From a bacterium (GTDB lineage: Bacteria > Patescibacteriota > Saccharimonadia > Saccharimonadales > Saccharimonadaceae): 10,425 nucleotides of DNA. Position numbers and translations under genes: made by a program. Below, piece by piece: positions 6,126 to 10,425 of the stretch (the first letter of the stretch is position 1; each line of letters begins with the position of its first letter). The stretch covers positions 1 to 10,425 of the forward strand of contig JAKQOF010000043.1 in assembly GCA_029565375.1 (NCBI GenBank). Reading direction: 5' to 3'. A model generated the notes under the pieces. That model had not been told where the DNA came from. It saw only the letters and a list, made by a program, of their open reading frames with translations, and did not search any database.

Positions 6126-6215
6126 CTATCTATCCTCCTTTATTTGTTCACCAAGCGCAAGACTTGCGAAGAAGATAGCGGTAAATGGCGTTTTGGTATG
6201 TTCGTTACTGCTCAT
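6126..6215 (-). CDS. Possible 29-residue leaderless leader peptide
   Basis: A short reading frame starts with ATG (MSSNEHTKTP...) only seven bases after the -10 box, so the transcript would begin at or right next to the start codon (leaderless translation). It ends with TAG one base before the ATG of the ATP-grasp fusion, and the ribosome binding site of that gene lies inside its last codons. A hydrophobic centre (FTAIFFASLAL, residues 11-21) is flanked by polar ends. It has no recognised family. It could be a regulatory leader peptide coupled to the downstream gene, a tiny membrane protein, or a chance frame in the 5' leader. Confidence 0.35.
   Translation of the reverse strand: MSSNEHTKTPFTAIFFASLALGEQIKEDR
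6134..6141 (-). promoter_or_regulatory. Strong ribosome binding site of the ATP-grasp/RimB fusion gene
   Basis: AAAGGAGG on the minus strand, 9 bases before ATG at 6124, is the best Shine-Dalgarno match in the window. It fixes the start of the fusion gene and implies high translation compared with the neighbours, most of which have weak or no sites. Confidence 0.8.
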
Positions 6216-6222
6216 GCTTTTT

Positions 6223-6251
6223 ATTATATCATACCAAGGTGTTTATGTCAA
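6223..6251 (-). promoter_or_regulatory. Near-perfect sigma-70 promoter of the ATP-grasp/RimB-rimK operon
   Basis: TTGACA (6251-6246), exactly 17 bases, then TATAAT (6228-6223), with TG one base upstream of the -10 (TGATATAAT). This is consensus at every scored position plus the extended -10 element. It lies in the gap after the Mur-ligase gene stop at 6269, so the fusion gene and rimK can be transcribed independently of the Mur-ligase gene. The start is predicted at about 6217-6215. Confidence 0.85.
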
Positions 6252-6268
6252 TAATCATCAGATAAAGA

Positions 6269-7546
6269 CTACACGAAATCAGCGTGGAATGTCTGACAAA
6301 TTAGGTCAACCGAGCGGCGTATGTCATCGTTGACGATCATAACAACGACATCACCGGGTTGCGCAATCTGAGCGGCATGTGCGAGTGCCTCATCCTCACG
6401 AACAATACGTACGACATCTGAATTATGCTCTGCAATACCCTCAGCAAGTATCTGTGAGGTACGTCCTACTATCTCGGGGAAGCGCCCACCGAGCTTTTCG
6501 TGGCGAGTCACACCATCAATCTTGTCGTAAATAATACAGGAGTCAAACTCTGCGGCAATAGTTCTGCCTGTGTCACGAATCAAATCGTCAGTACGATCAT
6601 GAGCCAGACGCACTACACCGATCACCTTACTATTATCTTGCTTCAACGTTTGTGCAAGACGAGCTACCATTGTCAGCGATACCTTGTCGTGCGCATAGTC
6701 GGCCAAAATGGTCACCCCATTGTCATTACGAAGAAGCGTGAGCCTGCCGCCGTACGGATCAAGTCGTATTGACTGCAAGATATCACCAAGCCCTTCCGGA
6801 AGTTTGCCCTTACAATGGCCATAGATTGCCGCTGTTGCTGCCATAATGTTGCGGAGTGACGGCTCAAACGTGCCGTTAAACGTCCAAGGAATTATCTTTA
6901 GGTCAGTGATTATCGTCTTGCTGTCCGCAGTTTGTACGATCAGCTGCTTGTCATCGTCAACCGTCACAACAACACCGCCGTGACCAAGATGCTCCACCAC
7001 ATCAAAACCGTCAAATGATATGCCACAAGCAATTCGAGTAATTTTATGAACGCGCTTCGGAATAACAGCAAGCGCTTTTCGTACATATTCGTCGTCTACG
7101 TTAAATACTGCGTAGCCACCACTGGCAATCAGTTCAAATATAAACTGCTTGGCATTCACAATATCATCTTTGTTCTGTAACCGCTTCGTTGAGCCCAGGT
7201 GATCTTCAAACACATTCAAAAACACCCCAACTTCATGATAGCGGTATGCTAATCCTCGAGATGAACTGCTGCCGAGTGATGTCTCCAGCACGGCAACGCG
7301 CCTCGCAAGATCCTGTGGCTGATTCAGAAACTCCCACAGATATCGACCAGGTGCAACGGTTGGCGCAAAACCCCAAATCTTTTTTGAATCTCCCAAACTA
7401 CTTTTGCGTTCACTATTAAAAAAGTGCCCAGTTGTGTCTACTTTTAAGACATTCTCGCCCAGCTTTTGCAGCACATCAGCAATAATTGCAATCGTCGTCG
7501 TTTTACCTTTGGTGCCGGTTGCGGCAATAATGGGGATATCATTCAT
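6269..7546 (-). CDS. Mur-ligase family protein resembling the C-terminal half of cyanophycin synthetase
   Basis: This is an ATP-dependent amide ligase of the Mur family. Its P-loop is GTKGKTTT (residues 11-18). VAVLETSLGSSSSRGLAY (84-101), VFLNVFEDHLG (108-118, metal/ATP-site region with H116) and SGGYAVFNVDDEYV (142-155) closely resemble the Mur-like module of cyanophycin synthetase, whose consensus has ETARGG, TNVxxDHLG and GYAVLNADD. The LRNIMAATAA helix (231-240), YGGR (265-268) and LADYAHDKVSL (281-291) complete the central and C-terminal domains. At 425 residues it lacks the N-terminal ATP-grasp region of true CphA and any UDP-binding N-terminal domain of MurC-F. The ATP-grasp fusion and RimK are encoded next door. 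The start ATG has AAGGTAGG just upstream. It lies 39 bases after dnaJ and may read through from it; a U-G-containing hairpin (7587-7567) lies between them. FolC or PgsB-type activity is less likely but not excluded. Confidence 0.82.
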   Translation of the reverse strand: MNDIPIIAATGTKGKTTTIAIIADVLQKLGENVLKVDTTGHFFNSERKSSLGDSKKIWGFAPTVAPGRYLWEFLNQPQDLARRVAVLETSLGSSSSRGLAYRYHEVGVFLNVFEDHLGSTKRLQNKDDIVNAKQFIFELIASGGYAVFNVDDEYVRKALAVIPKRVHKITRIACGISFDGFDVVEHLGHGGVVVTVDDDKQLIVQTADSKTIITDLKIIPWTFNGTFEPSLRNIMAATAAIYGHCKGKLPEGLGDILQSIRLDPYGGRLTLLRNDNGVTILADYAHDKVSLTMVARLAQTLKQDNSKVIGVVRLAHDRTDDLIRDTGRTIAAEFDSCIIYDKIDGVTRHEKLGGRFPEIVGRTSQILAEGIAEHNSDVVRIVREDEALAHAAQIAQPGDVVVMIVNDDIRRSVDLICQTFHADFV

Positions 7547-7585
7547 ATACCTACCTTACTATTAATAGCCCTGGCTTGAACAGAG

Positions 7586-8653
7586 CTATGCGTTAAAGGA
7601 TTCGAGAATTTGCTTTTGATGTTTTGATAACTTAGTTGGTGTATCAACAATAATACTGACGATATGTGGGCCACGTTTGTCGCTTTTGATCTGTGGTACG
7701 CCGTGGTTCGATAACTTAAAGTCGGTACCCGATTGTGTGCCAGCTGGGACTTTCATCCGAATCTTGCCGTCGACTGTGTCAACGTCTATCTCCGTTCCCA
7801 GAGCTGCGTCAATCATGCTAACATGCTCTTCGGACAAAATAATATCACCTTCGCGCGTAAAGTGCTTGTGCGCTTTGACGCGAATATTAACGTACAAGTC
7901 ACCCTTTTGGCCATTACCAATTGCTTCGCCGTGACCGCTCAGACGCATAGTTGCGCCATCATCGATACCGGCAGGAATCTTGATCGTAATATCACGCTTG
8001 CGGCGCTCGGTGCCCTTGCCTCGACACACTGTACATACCTTGTCTGGCACTTTGCCGCGTCCGCTACATGTCTCACACGTCACGTTTTGCTGAATCTGAC
8101 CAAAGATCGTGTTCATCACTCGCCCGACCTGGCCCGCGCCCTTACAGGTTGGGCAGGTCTTCATCTCGTACCCTGGCTCAACCGTTGTTCCATGACAGTG
8201 TGAACATTCATCGTCCATATCGAGTGTCACTTTTTCTTCAACACCAAAGATAGCCTCTTCGAACGTCAGTTGCAGACCAACTTCTACATCACGACCACGT
8301 TGTGGTGCTTGCTGCCTGCCACCGCCACCAAAAAACTGACCAAAGATATCACCAAAATCAACCGTCTGACCACCATAGCCACCAAACCCTTCAAATGGAT
8401 TACCGGCACTTCCGCCCGCTCCGCCACCTGACGCACCACCAACACCTGCATGTCCAAACTGATCATAGCGTTGGCGTTTTTGACTGTCTTTTAATACTTC
8501 GTATGCCTCAGAGACTTCTTTAAACTTCGCTTCATCACCACCTTCTTTATCAGGGTGGTGTGCAACAGCGGCCTTGCGGTAAGCCTTCTTTATCTCGTCT
8601 GCAGACGCAGTCTTTGAGATACCCAGTACTTCGTAGTAATCACGCTTATTCAT
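7586..8653 (-). CDS. dnaJ: Chaperone protein DnaJ
   Basis: DnaJ is the Hsp40 co-chaperone that delivers unfolded proteins to DnaK and stimulates its ATPase. All type-I domains are present. The J-domain at residues 4-66 has the HPD motif at 33-35. A Gly/Phe-rich linker runs from about 70 to 118. Four zinc-binding repeats are seen: CSHCHGTT (150-157, missing the usual last Gly), CPTCKGAG (167-174), CETCSGRG (193-200) and CTVCRGKG (207-214). Two C-terminal substrate-binding beta domains follow, ending ILESFNA. The 355-residue length is normal. The ATG at 8653 has no clear Shine-Dalgarno site. A consensus promoter and a CIRCE operator lie directly upstream, so expression should be heat-inducible through HrcA. 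No grpE or dnaK lies upstream: dnaK is on the same strand about 1 kb away but separated by an opposing gene and a terminator. Confidence 0.97.
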   Translation of the reverse strand: MNKRDYYEVLGISKTASADEIKKAYRKAAVAHHPDKEGGDEAKFKEVSEAYEVLKDSQKRQRYDQFGHAGVGGASGGGAGGSAGNPFEGFGGYGGQTVDFGDIFGQFFGGGGRQQAPQRGRDVEVGLQLTFEEAIFGVEEKVTLDMDDECSHCHGTTVEPGYEMKTCPTCKGAGQVGRVMNTIFGQIQQNVTCETCSGRGKVPDKVCTVCRGKGTERRKRDITIKIPAGIDDGATMRLSGHGEAIGNGQKGDLYVNIRVKAHKHFTREGDIILSEEHVSMIDAALGTEIDVDTVDGKIRMKVPAGTQSGTDFKLSNHGVPQIKSDKRGPHIVSIIVDTPTKLSKHQKQILESFNA

Positions 8654-8672
8654 CTGTTACAAGTATATAAAA

Positions 8673-8699
8673 CTAGCACTCCAAAGTAAAGAGTGCTAG
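8673..8699. promoter_or_regulatory. CIRCE operator (HrcA binding site)
   Basis: CTAGCACTC-N9-GAGTGCTAG is a perfect inverted repeat that matches the CIRCE consensus TTAGCACTC-N9-GAGTGCTAA except for the outermost base on each side. CIRCE is the binding site of the heat-shock repressor HrcA. It lies between the predicted dnaJ transcription start (about 8710) and the start codon, where a bound repressor would block transcription and where the repeat would also be part of the mRNA leader. Confidence 0.95.
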
Positions 8700-8716
8700 A
8701 CATAATAAGCATAAGC

Positions 8717-8745
8717 ATTAAATAATAAATAATTGTACTTGTCAA
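8717..8745 (-). promoter_or_regulatory. dnaJ promoter
   Basis: On the minus strand TTGACA (8745-8740) is followed after 17 bases by TTTAAT (8722-8717), five of six matches to TATAAT. The predicted start near 8710 is just upstream of CIRCE. This housekeeping-sigma promoter plus CIRCE is the standard arrangement for HrcA-controlled chaperone genes. Confidence 0.75.
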
Positions 8746-8767
8746 ATATTTATTGTGGGTGTACGAT
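8739..8767 (+). promoter_or_regulatory. Candidate divergent promoter of the surface-protein gene
   Basis: On the plus strand TTGTCA (8739-8744), 17 bases, then TACGAT (8762-8767): five of six and four of six matches. Its -35 box overlaps the dnaJ -35 box on the other strand almost completely. It would give a leader of about 60 bases carrying a small TTCTCT/AGAGAA hairpin (8808-8822) and the AGGAG ribosome binding site (8824-8828). Other AT-rich stretches nearer the gene could also serve as -10 boxes. Confidence 0.45.
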
Positions 8768-8836
8768 AATTTATACAAGAGCGGTGAGGGTTCTATTTAA
8801 TATAAGTTTCTCTGCGAGAGAATAGGAGTATAGGGA

Positions 8837-9589
8837 ATGAACACACCAGCTTACCAACGTAATCAGATGATGCAATTTGCCGTCGTCATGTTTGGCTCAA
8901 TTGTTGCAGCCGTCGTATTATCAACCGTTATTATCATGTCACTTATGCGTGGCGAGCTCGCAAACGCGATCACAAACGCACCTGTGACAAACAGTCAAAG
9001 TGGCACAACATGTACTGTACCTGGAGCTGTATCAGTAACAACTCCATCAGGATCAGTAGTTGTTTCTCCAGCCGCATTTACTGCGACGTGGTTCCCTGCC
9101 GGAAACATTAGTGGTTCGTACAACACTACAAACTCAAGCTCTACAACGACAACAAACAATGAGACCTATACGTATAACACCGATAACACTCGAATCATAA
9201 CAACGACAACAACTCGAGACAACGGTAACACGTACACGGATAGCCATGACAACAACTCAGTTTTGAGCCAGAACAATGGAAACTCAAACGCGCAGAACAA
9301 TGGCAACAGCTCAAGCACAACAACAAACACTAGCACAAGTACCACTACCAACACTGATAATACTCAAGTTATTACCACATCAACCAGCCAGAACAATGGC
9401 AATACGAACAACCAAAACAACGGTAATAGCCCAACAACTACTACAACTAATACCAGCACAACTAACACTGATAACAGTCAGGCAAACAACAATGGCAATG
9501 TAACTGCGCCAACAACAAACACAGTCAATGACAACTCTAACAACTCAGTAAACACTGTCATTACTGGCAACGTTGTCACAACTCCGTAG
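8837..9589 (+). CDS. Membrane-anchored Asn/Thr/Ser-rich low-complexity surface protein
   Basis: I recognise no family. The 250 residues begin with a short polar N-terminus and one hydrophobic helix (about 14-37, VVMFGSIVAAVVLSTVIIM). A possible signal-peptidase motif ANA at 42-44 follows, so the rest should be exported, either anchored or released. Residues 45-95 are a short mixed region with the only Cys (59). From about 98 the chain is almost entirely Thr, Asn, Ser, Gly and Gln with imperfect repeats: NTDNT/NTDNS at 114, 172 and 210, and QNNGN at 145, 153, 185 and 193. It has no sorting motif and few charges, so it is probably disordered or amyloid-prone and a stalk, adhesin or glycosylation substrate. 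AGGAG lies 8 bases before the ATG. It is the only plus-strand gene, divergent from dnaJ and convergent with dnaK. The ORF is secure; the function is unknown. Confidence 0.85.
   Translation: MNTPAYQRNQMMQFAVVMFGSIVAAVVLSTVIIMSLMRGELANAITNAPVTNSQSGTTCTVPGAVSVTTPSGSVVVSPAAFTATWFPAGNISGSYNTTNSSSTTTTNNETYTYNTDNTRIITTTTTRDNGNTYTDSHDNNSVLSQNNGNSNAQNNGNSSSTTTNTSTSTTTNTDNTQVITTSTSQNNGNTNNQNNGNSPTTTTTNTSTTNTDNSQANNNGNVTAPTTNTVNDNSNNSVNTVITGNVVTTP
9128..9499 (+). repeat. Degenerate internal repeats in the surface-protein gene
   Basis: This stretch encodes roughly three diverged copies of a unit: a Thr/Ser-rich run, then NTDN(T/S), then a short variable part, then one or two (Q/N)NNGN blocks (residues 98-221). 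At DNA level the copies use ACA/ACT/ACC and AAC/AAT codons and include the recurring CAGAACAATGG. Such tracts are prone to slippage and copy-number change between strains. Confidence 0.7.
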
Positions 9590-9614
9590 TTAAACACCCA
9601 CCATGGACACTATC

Positions 9615-9646
9615 AAAAGAGAGCCGCACATGCGGCTCTCTTTTTT
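9615..9646. terminator. Bidirectional terminator between the surface-protein gene and dnaK
   Basis: A 14-base inverted repeat AAAAGAGAGCCGCA / TGCGGCTCTCTTTT has only two bases between its arms, giving a GC-rich core with a small loop. A run of six T follows on the plus strand and four T on the minus strand. It lies 25 bases after the surface-protein stop and 13 bases after the dnaK stop, so it serves both converging genes. Confidence 0.9.
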
Positions 9647-9659
9647 GCATAACAAGACG

Positions 9660-10425
9660 TTACTTCTTCTTGTCTTCTTCTTCGATAACTTCACCTTCAA
9701 CTGGCTCGTCATCTTTCTTCTCGGCGTCACCATCAGCTGGTGCGTCATCTTTGGCGGCTGCCTCGTACATCTTGCTGCCGATTGGCATGATGACGTCGTT
9801 CAGTGCTTTCAACGCAGACTCCAGCTCTTCTTTGTCGTCTGAGTCTTTGTGCTTTTTCGCTTCTTCGACAGCATCAACAATGAGCTTTTTATCCTCGTCG
9901 CTAATCTTGTCTTTGAACTCGTCAGGCATCTTCTCTGCCTGGTAAATTGCACTCTCAAGAGCATTACGAGCGTCAATTGCTTCACGCTTTTTCTTGTCGT
10001 CGTCTGCGTGCTCTTCAGCATCTTTGGCAGCCTTTTCAATGTCTTCCTTTGAAAGGTTACCGCTGTTTGAGATAGTAATTGATTGTTCCTTACCAGTTCC
10101 CTTGTCTTTTGCGGTCACGTTCAAGATACCGTTAGCGTCAATGTTAAAGGTAACTTCGATTTGTGGCACACCACGAGGTGCTGGTGCAATGCCGTCAAGG
10201 CTAAAGCGACCAAGTGACTTGTTATCAGCTGCAAGCTCGCGCTCACCCTGAGTCACGTGAATCTCAACCTGCGGCTGATTGTCAGCAGCAGTGCTAAATG
10301 TCTCTGACTTAGATGTTGGGACAGTCGTGTTGCGCTCGATAAGCTTCGTTGCAACGCCGCCCATGGTCTCGATACCGAGTGATAGTGGAGTCACGTCGAG
10401 AAGAAGTACGTCTTTGACGTCACCA
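9660..10425 (-). CDS. dnaK: Chaperone protein DnaK (C-terminal part; N-terminus outside window)
   Basis: DnaK is the Hsp70 chaperone that binds exposed hydrophobic peptides in an ATP-dependent cycle with DnaJ and GrpE. About 254 C-terminal residues are present. The linker VLLLDVTPLSLGIETMGG is at the edge, followed by the beta-sandwich substrate-binding domain (FSTAADNQPQVEIHVTQGE, RGVPQIEVTFNIDANGIL, NVTAKDKGTGKEQ). The alpha-helical lid and an acidic, lysine-ended tail (EGEVIEEEDKKK) complete the chain. The frame is open to the right edge: a GTG inside it at 10394 is the Val of DVTPLS, not a start. The ATPase domain lies outside the window. It ends 13 bases before the bidirectional terminator, so it is not co-transcribed with dnaJ. 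Identity is unambiguous. Confidence 0.97.
   Translation of the reverse strand, partial: GDVKDVLLLDVTPLSLGIETMGGVATKLIERNTTVPTSKSETFSTAADNQPQVEIHVTQGERELAADNKSLGRFSLDGIAPAPRGVPQIEVTFNIDANGILNVTAKDKGTGKEQSITISNSGNLSKEDIEKAAKDAEEHADDDKKKREAIDARNALESAIYQAEKMPDEFKDKISDEDKKLIVDAVEEAKKHKDSDDKEELESALKALNDVIMPIGSKMYEAAAKDDAPADGDAEKKDDEPVEGEVIEEEDKKK

Noticed and set aside
6269..7546. A true cyanophycin synthetase, or MurC/D/E/F
   Set aside because: It has no N-terminal ATP-grasp region of CphA and no UDP-binding N-terminal domain of the peptidoglycan ligases; only the Mur central and C-terminal parts are present.
7567..7587. Intrinsic terminator between dnaJ and the Mur-ligase gene
   Set aside because: A 7-bp hairpin (AGCTCTG/CAGGGCT with one U-G) exists on the minus strand, but no U-run follows, so read-through or processing is as likely as termination.
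9265..9440. Regular CAGAACAATGG repeats as a CRISPR-like array
   Set aside because: The repeats are short, irregularly spaced and in frame within a coding sequence, encoding QNNGN blocks; there are no spacer units of uniform length.
9660..10394. A short dnaK-like gene starting at a GTG at 10394
   Set aside because: The GTG is the internal valine of the conserved LLLDVTPLSLG linker, and the frame is open to the window edge, so this is the 3' part of a normal dnaK.
1..10425. UGA read as glycine, as in some Candidate Phyla Radiation groups
   Set aside because: All major genes are full length under the standard code, with no in-frame TGA needed to complete any family alignment.

Overview
The window looks like a chromosomal segment from a small-genome bacterium, most likely a Candidate Phyla Radiation (Patescibacteria) member of Saccharibacteria/TM7 type. 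This is inference. It rests on tightly packed genes of moderate GC, HrcA/CIRCE-type heat-shock control, a ComEC DNA-uptake channel, a RimK/ATP-grasp/Mur-ligase cluster, and an almost complete lack of biosynthetic genes. The standard genetic code applies: all genes read through cleanly. None of the eleven stops visible, including that of a tentative small ORF, is TGA (eight TAG, three TAA). Every gene but one is on the minus strand.

Left part (1-2333, minus). In transcription order: a histidine-phosphatase (phosphoglycerate-mutase-like) protein, a Nudix hydrolase 4 bases later, then comEC, which runs off the left edge. The spacing suggests one operon, plausibly linking nucleotide clean-up or salvage with DNA uptake. 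Next (2334-2820) is an RNA-rich stretch without protein genes: six back-to-back hairpins, tRNA-Lys(UUU) with an encoded CCA and a terminator hairpin starting inside that CCA, fragments of the same tRNA in both orientations, and a palindrome behind a possible promoter.

Centre (2821-7546, minus). A DUF192 protein and a five-helix membrane protein overlap by one base and have their own extended -10 promoter. Upstream is the most interesting block. It holds a free-standing Mur-ligase-type protein resembling the C-terminal half of cyanophycin synthetase, then a fusion of a RimK-like ATP-grasp domain to a RimB-like retropepsin domain, then a full-length RimK. The fusion gene has a near-perfect sigma-70 promoter and a strong ribosome binding site, and rimK follows 3 bases later. 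Together they look like a set of amino-acid ligases (writers) plus a peptidase (eraser), for glutamylating ribosomal protein S6 or making and trimming another poly-amino-acid tail.

Right part (7586-10425). dnaJ (minus) has a canonical promoter followed by a CIRCE operator. Its -35 box overlaps the -35 box of a divergent candidate promoter for a plus-strand gene encoding a membrane-anchored, Asn/Thr/Ser-rich low-complexity surface protein. That gene converges on dnaK (minus, C-terminal part only) across a shared bidirectional terminator, so dnaK and dnaJ are split by an unrelated surface-protein gene.
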